Shown piece after piece: positions 23,694 to 32,287 of a stretch of 64,000 bases of DNA (position 1 is the stretch's first letter; every line of letters starts with the position of its first letter). Below the pieces are notes generated by a model, which was not told the origin of the DNA, ran no database searches, and was given only the letters and a program-made list of their open reading frames with translations. The DNA comes from an uncultured Bacilli bacterium (GTDB lineage Bacteria > Bacillota_I > Bacilli_A > RF39 > UBA660): assembly GCA_934183155.1 (NCBI GenBank), contig CAKPSB010000004.1, positions 1 through 64,000 on the forward strand, written 5' to 3'. Made by a program: the position numbers and the translations under genes.

Positions 23694-24456
23694 ACATAGT
23701 TCCCTTCGTTATAATCCCTCCAATACCATCTTTTCCATACTTAGTTTTATCAAGTATATCCTTTAAATCAATATCTTTATTTATATCAGATAAACTCATT
23801 TTGCCAGCAATAATAGCTGGATCTAAAGCATGAATATTTACCCTTTTTGGACTAGAAGCAAAATTGGCACCTGCTCTTATCAACTCCTCATAATAAGACC
23901 CACACCCGCCAGAGATAATGATAAGTTTCTCATGACTATTTTCATATTCTCTAGCTTTTTTTATAGCATCAGCAAAATATTTACTATTTTTATAAGCATT
24001 TATATCATTAATATCACCTTTTCTTTTATAATAAGCATCATGACCCGTTATCACTAAAATATTTGGCTTATATTTTTGTAAAAGTTCCATTATGTTATCA
24101 GCTACTTGACTTTCATCCATCGTTATTCCCATCGCCCAAATGTTAATATTCTTATAATAATCTAAACATCTTTTCAAATAATCATTATCACTATCAACAT
24201 GTAATACCTTTCCAGGCAAATAAAAAAAATCATTTCTATCAAGTGGTTCAACATTATAAATACGTTTTAAAAAAGATTCTTCATTTTCAATATCAACACC
24301 TTCATACTTTTTTAAATCACTTAATAAACTTGAAACAATCAACCTAACATTAATTCCCTTTAATTCACACATATCATCATATATTTCAACAATTTTAAAA
24401 ACAATATCATTATTATAACAATTACGGGTTACTAAATCACCTATTTTAAATTTCAT
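23674..24456 (-). CDS. yabG: Sporulation-specific protease YabG
   Basis: YabG is a mother-cell protease that trims spore coat proteins and exposes crosslinking sites. The 260 residues show FKIGDLVTRNCYNNDIVFKI, CELKGINVRLI, ILVITGHDAYYKRKGDIN, ISGGCGSYYEELIRAGANFA and SSPKRVNIHALDPA, all close to the family. I start at ATG behind GGGTGATAA; the TTG four codons earlier is in the binding site. Sigma-K control is expected in the family but not shown here. Confidence 0.94.
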   Translation of the reverse strand: MKFKIGDLVTRNCYNNDIVFKIVEIYDDMCELKGINVRLIVSSLLSDLKKYEGVDIENEESFLKRIYNVEPLDRNDFFYLPGKVLHVDSDNDYLKRCLDYYKNINIWAMGITMDESQVADNIMELLQKYKPNILVITGHDAYYKRKGDINDINAYKNSKYFADAIKKAREYENSHEKLIIISGGCGSYYEELIRAGANFASSPKRVNIHALDPAIIAGKMSLSDINKDIDLKDILDKTKYGKDGIGGIITKGTMYVGYPR

Positions 24457-24485
24457 TTTATCACCCAAATAATTATATTAAACAC

Positions 24486-24513
24486 ATAAAAAAAATATCA
24501 CTAATGTGATATT
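24486..24513 (-). terminator. Terminator after ftsX
   Basis: AATATCAC and GTGATATT around a four-base loop, followed by eight T on the minus strand. It ends the prfB-yitT-ftsE-ftsX unit. Confidence 0.85.
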
Positions 24514-25411
24514 AAATTTTCAAATGTTTTCTAACAGCTCTCCAAGAACCAAACATACCAACAGCTACACCAATAACAAGTAAAATTAATGAGGTAGTAT
24601 AAATAAATGGAACTGGTTTAATCAATTTTATAAATGGAGAAAATAAATGACCATCAAAATTTTTGTAAAGAGCTGTATAACCATAAATTGTTAATAAAAT
24701 TGGAACAATAGAACCTAAAGCACCTAAAAGTAAGCCTTCAATAATAAATGGAATTCTAATATTTAAGTTTGAAGCTCCTATCAAACGCATAATTCCAATT
24801 TCTCTTTGACGTGAACTAATAGTTATTTTAATCGTATTTGAAATTAAAAATGCCGTAACAAGAACTAAAGCAACAACTGCTCCTAAACAAATTTTATGAA
24901 CAACAGTAAATACAGAGACTAATTGTTCTACCATGCCTTCACCATATTTTACAAGGTTAATACCATCTATTTTTTTTATTTCATCAGCCACATTTTTTAT
25001 TTTATTTATATCCTTTACCTTAACTTGAAAAGTATTTTGAATTGGATTTTCATCATCACTCCAATTTTTCATAATACTATCAAATGTTTCAGAAGACTCT
25101 CTCATTTCCTTAGTAATATTTTTCTTTGAACGAAATTCTATTTTAGAAACATTATCAATAGAAGAAATTTTATCTTTAATTTCATCTATTTGACTATCAG
25201 ATAATTTATTATCAATAAAAGCAACAATAGTAACATCATTTTCAACCAACACTGTAAAATTATTAACATTCTCAGAAAGAACAATTGAAACAGCAACAAC
25301 AATAAGGGTTATAGTTATACAAGAGATAGACGCAAATGACAAAGAAAAGTTTCTAAAAACTCCTTTAAAAGCATCTCTAAAATTTCTTCCAATAATTCTA
25401 AACGTTTTCAT
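24512..25411 (-). CDS. ftsX: Cell division ABC transporter permease FtsX
   Basis: FtsX is the membrane part of the FtsEX complex, which controls peptidoglycan hydrolases at the cell surface. It has an N-terminal membrane segment, an extracellular domain (about 55-165), then three more membrane segments. IKITISSRQREIGIMRLIGAS is the conserved cytoplasmic loop that contacts FtsE. In Bacillus FtsEX activates CwlO at the start of sporulation and growth; a target hydrolase is not in this window. Confidence 0.94.
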   Translation of the reverse strand: MKTFRIIGRNFRDAFKGVFRNFSLSFASISCITITLIVVAVSIVLSENVNNFTVLVENDVTIVAFIDNKLSDSQIDEIKDKISSIDNVSKIEFRSKKNITKEMRESSETFDSIMKNWSDDENPIQNTFQVKVKDINKIKNVADEIKKIDGINLVKYGEGMVEQLVSVFTVVHKICLGAVVALVLVTAFLISNTIKITISSRQREIGIMRLIGASNLNIRIPFIIEGLLLGALGSIVPILLTIYGYTALYKNFDGHLFSPFIKLIKPVPFIYTTSLILLVIGVAVGMFGSWRAVRKHLKI

Positions 25412-26093
25412 TGCTATAAGTTCCTTTCTTATAATCTTTTAAGACTCTGCCTGAGTCTAATACAACAACCCTTTTATTTAATTTTTTAACAACATTAATA
25501 TCATGTGTAACCATTATTATTGTTGTTCCAAGCCTATTAATTTCTTCCAAAACACTCATAATTTCCATACCTGTAGCCGGATCCAAATTACCAGTAGGTT
25601 CATCACAAATCAATAATTTAGGACCATTAACTATTGCTCTGGCAATTGCCACACGTTGTTGTTCACCACCAGAAAGTTGTGATGGATAATTTTTAATCTT
25701 ATTTTTAAGACCAACAAGTTCCAAAACCTTAACCACTTTAGCATGTATCTCATCTTTAGGCAAACCAAATATTTCCAAAGCAAAAGCCACATTTTCAAAA
25801 ACAGTAGATTTAGGAAGTAACTTATAATCTTGAAATACAACCCCTATTTTTCTTCTAATTTTATAAACCTTCCCATTTCTAAGTTTACCAACATCAATAC
25901 CACCAACTATTATTTGACCAGCCGTAGGTTTTTCTTCACGATAAAGCATTTTTATTAAAGTAGATTTTCCACAGCCTGTAGAACCAATAATAAAAACAAA
26001 ATCGCCTTTTTCAATAGTTAAATTTAAATTTTGAATTGCGGTAACACCAGTTTTATATGTCTTTTTAACATTCGTCATTCTAATTAAATCCAT
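25398..26093 (-). CDS. ftsE: Cell division ATP-binding protein FtsE
   Basis: The ATPase of FtsEX. Walker A GSTGCGKST, signature LSGGEQQRVAIARAI and Walker B LLICDEPTGNLD are all intact. It overlaps ftsX by 14 bases. I start at the ATG at 26093; a GTG three codons earlier overlaps the purine-rich binding site. Confidence 0.96.
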   Translation of the reverse strand: MDLIRMTNVKKTYKTGVTAIQNLNLTIEKGDFVFIIGSTGCGKSTLIKMLYREEKPTAGQIIVGGIDVGKLRNGKVYKIRRKIGVVFQDYKLLPKSTVFENVAFALEIFGLPKDEIHAKVVKVLELVGLKNKIKNYPSQLSGGEQQRVAIARAIVNGPKLLICDEPTGNLDPATGMEIMSVLEEINRLGTTIIMVTHDINVVKKLNKRVVVLDSGRVLKDYKKGTYSNENV

Positions 26094-26108
26094 TTGCACC
26101 ACTTCTTT

Positions 26109-26993
26109 CTATCCTTTATGTCCATGTATTTCATAAGTATCAGTTACTATAACAAAAGAATTAGGATCAAGCTTATTTATTCCTTCAGTTATAATAAAAT
26201 ATTCTCTTGTTGGAATAGCACATAATAAAACAACATTCTTTTTATTAGTATATCCCCCTTTAGCCACAATTTCTGTAACTCCGTAGTTCAAACCCATAAT
26301 AAAATCTTTAATAGCTTCTTCTTCTGTAGTTATTATCTCTAAAGTTTTATACTCAGAAATACCAAGTATAACCCTATCACTTACAAGCCCTGATACATAT
26401 AAAGTTATTATTGAATAAATAAATGATTGCCAACCATAAACTAACCCACCAGCAAACATAATAAGCCCTTCAGAATAAAGATTAGCTTTACTAAAAGGCA
26501 TTTTGCCATATTGCGATAAAATCTGTTTCAAAACATCTGTACCACCAGTTGTAAAATTATTTTTAAATACAAGTCCTGTCCCAGTTCCTGCAATTAAAGC
26601 CCCACACAAAGCCAAAACTATCATTTCTGTTGAACCCAAATCAACATATTTAGGTAAAAAATCAGTAAGTTTAATAAATAGCGGATAACAAATTGAGCCA
26701 AGCACTGTTGATTTTGTTTTATCTAAACCTAAAAATACTAAACTAGCGATTAACAAAATTACATTTCCAAACAAAATTAATAAAGATGGATCAATTTTAT
26801 AAAGTTCATCTGTCATAATTGAAATACCACTCAACCCAAAAATTAAATGACACGGTTTTATAAACAAATTAAATGAAATTGCCGACAATAAAACGCCAAC
26901 GAAAAACATAAAATAACGTTTAATTTTTTTACTATTAGTTATTTCTTTAAGTAAACTCTTATTATCAACTTTATTCTTTTTAGAAAAAATCAT
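26109..26993 (-). CDS. YitT family membrane protein
   Basis: A 294-residue protein with about five hydrophobic segments in the first two thirds (FVGVLLSAISFNLFIKP, FGLSGISIM, GTGLVFKNNFTTGGTDVLKQI) and a soluble C-terminal DUF2179 domain (LEIITTEEEAIKDFIMGLNY and ITEGINKLDPNSFVIVTDTY). This is the YitT layout; transport is suspected but not shown for the family. It overlaps the end of prfB by four bases. Confidence 0.88.
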   Translation of the reverse strand: MIFSKKNKVDNKSLLKEITNSKKIKRYFMFFVGVLLSAISFNLFIKPCHLIFGLSGISIMTDELYKIDPSLLILFGNVILLIASLVFLGLDKTKSTVLGSICYPLFIKLTDFLPKYVDLGSTEMIVLALCGALIAGTGTGLVFKNNFTTGGTDVLKQILSQYGKMPFSKANLYSEGLIMFAGGLVYGWQSFIYSIITLYVSGLVSDRVILGISEYKTLEIITTEEEAIKDFIMGLNYGVTEIVAKGGYTNKKNVVLLCAIPTREYFIITEGINKLDPNSFVIVTDTYEIHGHKG

Positions 26994-28088
26994 TTAGCCA
27001 TCCTCCTTAAATTAGCACTAATAAACTTATCAATATCTCCATCTAAAACCTTATTAACATTTACCTCTTCATATCCTGTTCTATGATCCTTTACCAACGT
27101 ATAAGGACACATAATATAACTCCTTATTTGTGAACCAAAATTAATATCATCTTGCCTTCCTTTTAGCTTTTCCAATTCACTTTTTTTATTTTCCTCTTCT
27201 ATTTCATATAATTTACTTTTAAGAATTTGCATAGCCTTAGCTTTATTTTGTACTTGACTTCTTTCATTTTGACAAGTAACAACTATTCCTGTTGGTAAAT
27301 GAGTTATTCGAACAGCACTATCAGTTGTATTTACTGACTGACCACCTGCACCACTACTATGATAAACATCAATTTTTAAATCTTTATCATTTATTTCAAT
27401 ATTAATATTATCATCAATCTCTGGTGTTACTGAAATAGAAGCAAATGAAGTATGTCTTCTAGCTCCAGAATCAAAAGGAGAAATTCTAACCAATCTATGA
27501 ATACCTTTTTCATTTTTCAAATAACCATAAGCATTAATTCCCTTAACAATTAACGTAACACTCTTAATACCAACTTCTAAACCTAACGTCGTATCTACAA
27601 CTTCAACCTTATAACCATGTTTTTCAAAATAACGCATATACATTCTATAAAGCATATTAGCCCAATCACAAGCCTCCGTACCACCAGCTCCAGAATGAAT
27701 TTCTAAAATAGCATTATTACTATCATATTCACCATTAAGTAAAATACTATTTTCAAGAGTATCTAATTTTTTTGACAAGCTTTCACTTTCCAAAGTCAAA
27801 AAATTCCTGCTCTCATCATCATTTAAATCAAGCATCCTAGCCATTTCTAAATAATCAGTAACATCTGTAAGCAACCCTTGAACATCATTTAATATAGATC
27901 TTTCAAAATTTAATTTTTTAATAACCTCTTCACTATGTTTCTTATCATCCCAAAAACCAGTTTTTTGTACTTCTTCCTCTAAATCTTTTATTAATTTTTC
28001 CCTATTTTCATGGTCAAAGTGACCTCCATAAATCATTTGCTCTATTTAAAAGCAATTCGTAACAACCAACTATTTCTTTAGGTTCCAT
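26990..28088 (-). CDS. prfB: Peptide chain release factor 2, programmed +1 frameshift
   Basis: RF2 ends translation at TGA and TAA. The gene starts at ATG 28088 behind GGAG, encodes 24 codons beginning MEPKEIVGCYELL, and meets an in-frame TGA at 28016-28014 in CTT-TGA-C. An internal ribosome binding site GGAGGT (28027-28022) lies just before, as in other prfB genes. After the shift the frame continues with D-H-E-N-R and 341 codons in all. SPF (stop recognition) and GAGGQ (peptide release) are both present. The total is 365 residues. Confidence 0.95.
28014..28027 (-). promoter_or_regulatory. prfB +1 frameshift signal
   Basis: GGAGGT, two bases, then CTT TGA C. RF2 shortage slows reading of the TGA and lets the ribosome slip by one base, so RF2 regulates itself. 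This needs TGA to be a stop in this organism. Confidence 0.93.
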
Positions 28089-28112
28089 AACCACATCTCC
28101 TATCGTTATCTA

Positions 28113-28121
28113 ATTATACCA
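28113..28121 (-). promoter_or_regulatory. Extended -10 promoter for prfB
   Basis: TGGTATAAT on the minus strand (28121-28113), 25 bases before the ATG. The -35 region is weak. Confidence 0.6.
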
Positions 28122-28152
28122 AAATATTAGATATTTTACTACCACCTTGTAA

Positions 28153-28177
28153 AGAAAAAAACTGTTAAAAACAGTTT
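28153..28177 (-). terminator. Terminator of the Tad-like operon
   Basis: AAACTGTT and AACAGTTT around three bases with a T run on the minus strand, just after the TadZ-like gene. Confidence 0.85.
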
Positions 28178-28188
28178 GTCATAAAATA

Positions 28189-29199
28189 TTATTTAAATAA
28201 ACCAATAAGACCTTTTTTATCATCAGCAGCATCAGAAATATCATTTTGTTTATAAAAACCAAGTTTAACCAAAAAATCATTTAAAGCTTCATTTTCAACA
28301 CTTTGATCATTTAAAGGTGGCATTTTATAAAACACATCAAGACCAAGCTCATACTCAAATTCCGAAACATCTTTTTCACTAAGTGTACACTTATTAAGCA
28401 TAACCTTCTTATTTTTACATTTTTCAAACGCTTTAGAATCACGAGATAATAACTTATTTAATTTAATTTTAGAAGGCTCAATCAAATAAATATTTTCATT
28501 TGCAAGCCCTTCAGCCGCTGAACTTTTATTAGCATCAATTAAAATAACATCAGCATCACTATATTTAGAAATTGTATTTCCAAGTTCATTATTAGGAACA
28601 CTATACATCTTATCTTCATCAAAGTACATAAAATCATGTTTATCAACTTCAATAGCTACAACATTATAATTTTTAGCAAGTTGTCTTTTAGCAATATAAA
28701 CCAAAGTAGTCGCTCCAGCGCCAGAAGTAATATCTTTAAAAGAAATAACACTACATCTTTTAACTTCACCATAACCCATATTATTACCAGTTGGAACATA
28801 ACTAGCGCCATGAGTTGTATCTAATTGATGATACTGTGCCACATCACGATAACTATTAGGATGTTCATAAAGCCACTTTACACCCTCAACATTCATCGTA
28901 AAATTATAAATACGCATAGAAATCAAATCAGACAAATATTCTGGATTAGAAGTTTCTGGAGATCCATCTAAAAGCAAAATCATTTTATCCATGTCTAAAG
29001 AAAGAGAAAGCTCTTGAATTGTCTTAATGTTTTTATAATTTTTTAAAGCCGTAATATCCAAAATCATCTTATTAAAATAAAATGATTGAAAAGTTTTAGT
29101 AATTTCATCAACAGTAAATTCACCATCTAATTTTTTAATAATATCAATATCCAAATTAGCTAGCGCATCACGAAATTTATTAGCAATTATAACATTCAT
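28189..29199 (-). CDS. TadZ/CpaE-like P-loop protein with degenerate Walker A
   Basis: A 336-residue soluble protein. The first 120 residues resemble an atypical receiver-like domain. A MinD/ParA-like part begins with VISFKDITSGAGATTLVYIA: the deviant Walker A of the family (K-G-G-x-G-K-T/S) reads SGAGATT and lacks both lysines, as is common in TadZ. IEVDKHDF and DADVILIDANKS fit the other strands. TadZ proteins mark the cell pole where the Tad machine is built. It is the last gene of the operon and follows AAAGGAGG. Confidence 0.7.
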   Translation of the reverse strand: MNVIIANKFRDALANLDIDIIKKLDGEFTVDEITKTFQSFYFNKMILDITALKNYKNIKTIQELSLSLDMDKMILLLDGSPETSNPEYLSDLISMRIYNFTMNVEGVKWLYEHPNSYRDVAQYHQLDTTHGASYVPTGNNMGYGEVKRCSVISFKDITSGAGATTLVYIAKRQLAKNYNVVAIEVDKHDFMYFDEDKMYSVPNNELGNTISKYSDADVILIDANKSSAAEGLANENIYLIEPSKIKLNKLLSRDSKAFEKCKNKKVMLNKCTLSEKDVSEFEYELGLDVFYKMPPLNDQSVENEALNDFLVKLGFYKQNDISDAADDKKGLIGLFK

Positions 29200-29214
29200 C
29201 TAATCTTTCCTCCT

Positions 29215-29703
29215 TTAACTATGTATTTCATTAAAAATCATTGTTTCACCAGTAACTGGCAACTTTAAAAGGCCACTAATAACAGGAACATCAAAATACA
29301 TATATGTTATTACCCTATAATATTTACCACATATAGCCTTATCAGAATCCTTATTGCATGTATCAAATTCATAAACACAGTATTGATAAGTTCCATTAGA
29401 ATTAATAAGCTTACCACTTGCTCCACCATTACCAGAGGCTTTAGATGGACAAGACTCTGAATTTTTAGAATTACCAGTATTAACTCTATATCCTATTTTA
29501 TTTAACCATTGTTCAACTCTAGTTTCAGTTGAATCATTTATACCAATAGTATAAGCCTGATCCTTTTCAATCTCTTCAACAATTTTATTCTTAGCTTTAA
29601 AAGCTTTAGAATAACCAAGAGAGCCAACAAAAAACGCAAGTAAAATTATAACAAATATAATAACAATATTAAATACACCCGCATTAGCAATAGCTTCTTT
29701 CAT
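29215..29703 (-). CDS. Minor pilin-like (TadE/F-like) protein, leaderless
   Basis: A 162-residue protein with one membrane segment at residues 9-31 right after the start, then SKAFKAKNKIVEEIE and a periplasm-type domain with four cysteines (SCPSK, YQYCVYEF, DTCNK, ICGKYY). The C-terminal YMYFDVPVISGLLKLPVTGET is shared with the next gene. The start MKEAIANAG follows AGGAGGGGG directly, so there is no room for a prepilin leader. ATGA overlap with the preceding gene indicates coupled translation. Confidence 0.65.
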   Translation of the reverse strand: MKEAIANAGVFNIVIIFVIILLAFFVGSLGYSKAFKAKNKIVEEIEKDQAYTIGINDSTETRVEQWLNKIGYRVNTGNSKNSESCPSKASGNGGASGKLINSNGTYQYCVYEFDTCNKDSDKAICGKYYRVITYMYFDVPVISGLLKLPVTGETMIFNEIHS

Positions 29704-30197
29704 GCTTTAGCCCCCTCCTGTTTTTGATGATCTGAAAAATTATAAATTCTTTCTCCCTTAGTATAAACAGGAACTTTAAACTTCCCAGCAATAGGTAAAT
29801 CAACATAAATATAACTTGTTATTGCATAATTATAATAAATAGGTTCTTTATCACCATTTAAAAGTTTTTTTTCATTACTACCTCTATCATCAGAAAAATA
29901 ATAAACACAATATAAATATTTAGAGCTATCATTTTTCACTAAAGTAGCATCATCCTTAGCTGCACATCCAGCTTGTCCAGTAGGTTCATAAGTATATCCA
30001 ATACTACTTAAAAACTCTTCCATTTCTTTTTTTGACAAACTATTATATCCTTCAAATTTGTCTAAAGAATAAAGTAATCTTTCATTAACTTTAAATGCTT
30101 TATAATAGCTTATAGTAGCTGAAAGGATGCCAAAAACAATTATAATAAATAAAATAATTATGTTGTATAAAAATACACTACCTATACTCTCACGCAA
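29700..30197 (-). CDS. Minor pilin-like protein, paralogue of the next gene
   Basis: A 165-residue protein with the same plan as its neighbour: MRESIGS start, membrane segment at 11-31, YYKAFKVNERLL, a domain with cysteines (GCAAK, LYCVYYF) and the closing SYIYVDLPIAGKFKVPVYTKGE. It starts with TTG behind GGGGTGA. The pair arose by duplication and probably forms part of the pilus tip or shaft. No database family is recognised. Confidence 0.65.
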   Translation of the reverse strand: MRESIGSVFLYNIIILFIIIVFGILSATISYYKAFKVNERLLYSLDKFEGYNSLSKKEMEEFLSSIGYTYEPTGQAGCAAKDDATLVKNDSSKYLYCVYYFSDDRGSNEKKLLNGDKEPIYYNYAITSYIYVDLPIAGKFKVPVYTKGERIYNFSDHQKQEGAKA

Positions 30198-30226
30198 TTA
30201 AATCACCCCTATTTATACTAAGAAAA

Positions 30227-30243
30227 ACTTGCTTTAAGCAAGA
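30227..30243 (-). terminator. Weak hairpin after the major pilin-like gene
   Basis: CTTGC and GCAAG around five bases followed by TTTTTCTT. The stem is only five pairs, so partial termination or mRNA end protection is more likely than a full stop. Confidence 0.4.
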
Positions 30244-30247
30244 ATTG

Positions 30248-30481
30248 TTATTGATTTTTAGTAGCAGAAGCAACACATTGATTATAACCTGCTGCATCCC
30301 ACGAACTGCTAGCACCAGTACACGCATTACCTTTCCAAATACCACCAGCATCTGTACAACAAGCCTTTTTAGCTGAAGAACTCATTAAACTAGTTACAAG
30401 TGGAGTAACAACAGCAACAACAACACCAATTAAAATAATAGCGACAACAGTTAAATTTGCTTCTCCTGCAGCTTCTTTCAT
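30248..30481 (-). CDS. Flp-like major pilin candidate, leaderless
   Basis: A 77-residue protein: MKEAAGEANLTVVAIILIGV begins the hydrophobic helix at once, then SSSAKKACCTDAGGIWKGN and a short Cys/Ser-rich tail. Length, position between tadC-like and tadE-like genes and the single helix fit an Flp-type major pilin. A normal Flp prepilin has a leader ending in Gly before the helix with Glu at +5; here the Glu is at residue 3 of the primary product and the binding site lies just before the ATG. Four cysteines could form disulfides. Confidence 0.7.
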   Translation of the reverse strand: MKEAAGEANLTVVAIILIGVVVAVVTPLVTSLMSSSAKKACCTDAGGIWKGNACTGASSSWDAAGYNQCVASATKNQ

Positions 30482-30575
30482 TTTTTCACCTTCCTCCCAA
30501 ATCTATCTTACATATAAATTATAACATATTTGAAAAACTGTATCTAGTTTTTTTTTAAGCTTTACTGTTTCTTTA

Positions 30576-31367
30576 CTAATAATTCATCATCATCATCATA
30601 GAAAGTAACAAAAAGCCTAAAATACCGCCACCAGTACCAAATAGCATAATCATAGTTTTATTTTCCATTTTTTCCAAACGCTCTTTATACTTTTGTTCAC
30701 GTGCTTTATTTTGTAAAGTTGAAATTGTTCTAGAAAACATAAGCAATTGTTCTTGCTTGTTTTCCTGACTACCTAACCCCAATCTATACAAAAGTCTCAT
30801 CATTCTCATAGAATCTCTTACCGGATATTCTTGTGCAAAATCCATATAAGGCTGAACAGAAGAATCACCAGCATCTATTTTTTCAACAAGTTTTCGCAAA
30901 CCAGGTTTAAAAATTTCTGGAGCTGTTTCTATTGAACGGGAAAGAGCAACTGGAACAGTATAATGTTGAACTAAAATTTCAAGTCCTTTTAAATAATATG
31001 GAAGCATTAAATTAATTTTATGTAAATTTTGCTTATAATAATTACTTAATTGAATATATGGTAATTTAAACATACCAAACGCAATCAATAAAGAAAGCAA
31101 AATATAAGCAAATGACAATTTAGACATAAATATAAATAAACACAATATAAACACTGCAATAGCATTACGTACTCTCATACCGTACATTTTTTGTACATCA
31201 ATATCGCCATATTTTATATTAAGTAAAAACTTATAGTCATCTTCCATAAAAGTTCTAAAATAAGGTTCAGTTTCCTTAATGAATTTGTTAGAACTAAAAT
31301 GATTGTTATATTGAAGTAAAAATATAATAATAACTCCAATAATTATAAACATTAAACCTATACTCAT
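30576..31367 (-). CDS. TadC-like type II secretion system F domain protein
   Basis: A 263-residue inner-membrane platform protein: a hydrophobic start, two membrane segments around 87-125, the T2SF domain (LMLPYYLKGLEILVQHYTVPVAL, then RMMRLLYRLGLGSQENKQEQL) and a last membrane segment at the very C terminus ending in a run of Met. TadB and TadC form the platform that the ATPase drives. TAATG overlap with tadB. Confidence 0.8.
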   Translation of the reverse strand: MSIGLMFIIIGVIIIFLLQYNNHFSSNKFIKETEPYFRTFMEDDYKFLLNIKYGDIDVQKMYGMRVRNAIAVFILCLFIFMSKLSFAYILLSLLIAFGMFKLPYIQLSNYYKQNLHKINLMLPYYLKGLEILVQHYTVPVALSRSIETAPEIFKPGLRKLVEKIDAGDSSVQPYMDFAQEYPVRDSMRMMRLLYRLGLGSQENKQEQLLMFSRTISTLQNKAREQKYKERLEKMENKTMIMLFGTGGGILGFLLLSMMMMMNY

Positions 31368-32272
31368 TATTCTGCCCCCACATCTTCATTATAATATTTT
31401 TCACCAGAAAGCAAGAAATATGTATTCAACCATATAATACCATGTAGAAGTAGCAAAACCCACCAATCTTCAAGCATTTTATTATAAGTTTCCATTCCTA
31501 ACATAAATTGAACAAGCATAACCATTAAATATAAAATTATACCAAACTGTAAAAATTTCTTATGGAAAGCAGCTCTATCAATTCTATCTCTATAAACACT
31601 TTCAACAAGCATATCAATATCCTGACTCATATTTTCCAAAGATTCACCTGAATCTCTTGAACCTTCATTTGTAATTTGCAAAAATAATTGATGCATATTT
31701 CTAACAATATAATAGTCATATTTACTATTCATATAATTTAAAGATTGATCAATTGTACCATTTTCATAAGCCATATCAATCATCATTTTAACATCACTTT
31801 TAACAGGATCTTCAAGCACATTAGATGCATAAACACCTTCTAGTGCTTTAACGAAAGATTGTGTTGTTGCAAATTCCATAATAGTATTTGTTGTATATAC
31901 TTGAATTTGCTCAAAAATAAATTCACTATACAATCTTTTACATCTCAAATAAGTCAAATATGGAATAACAGCAACTGCTAAAATAGCATAAATAATTGAA
32001 ACTAAAATATTATAAAAATATAAATATGTTATTACAGCAGCACTAACAGCAAAAACAACAATCTGTATAGTATACTGCTTAGGAGTATACTCTTGACCTA
32101 GCTCCTTAACCTTTTCTCTAACCATTTTAAATGAATAAGGAGCATACTTATCATAAACTACATTAATTTTTTTATTAATAAACTTATATACATTATTACT
32201 ATTACTATTGTTACGATATAAAACAATAAATATTGCAATAGCAAGTACAATCAAAAATATTACAAAAGTCAT
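31367..32272 (-). CDS. TadB-like type II secretion system F domain protein
   Basis: A 301-residue platform protein: N-terminal membrane segment (3-19), a pair at about 75-110, the T2SF domain (YTTNTIMEFATTQSFVKALEGV, RNMHQLFLQITNEGSRDSGE) and two C-terminal segments. The layout is that of TadB. It lies between the ATPase and TadC as in other Tad clusters. Confidence 0.82.
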   Translation of the reverse strand: MTFVIFLIVLAIAIFIVLYRNNSNSNNVYKFINKKINVVYDKYAPYSFKMVREKVKELGQEYTPKQYTIQIVVFAVSAAVITYLYFYNILVSIIYAILAVAVIPYLTYLRCKRLYSEFIFEQIQVYTTNTIMEFATTQSFVKALEGVYASNVLEDPVKSDVKMMIDMAYENGTIDQSLNYMNSKYDYYIVRNMHQLFLQITNEGSRDSGESLENMSQDIDMLVESVYRDRIDRAAFHKKFLQFGIILYLMVMLVQFMLGMETYNKMLEDWWVLLLLHGIIWLNTYFLLSGEKYYNEDVGAE

Positions 32273-32287
32273 CTATTTTGCCCTCCT

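Noticed and set aside
28014..28016. prfB broken by an in-frame stop (pseudogene)
   Set aside because: The stop sits in the conserved CTT-TGA-C frameshift site with its GGAGGT stimulator, and both release motifs are intact.
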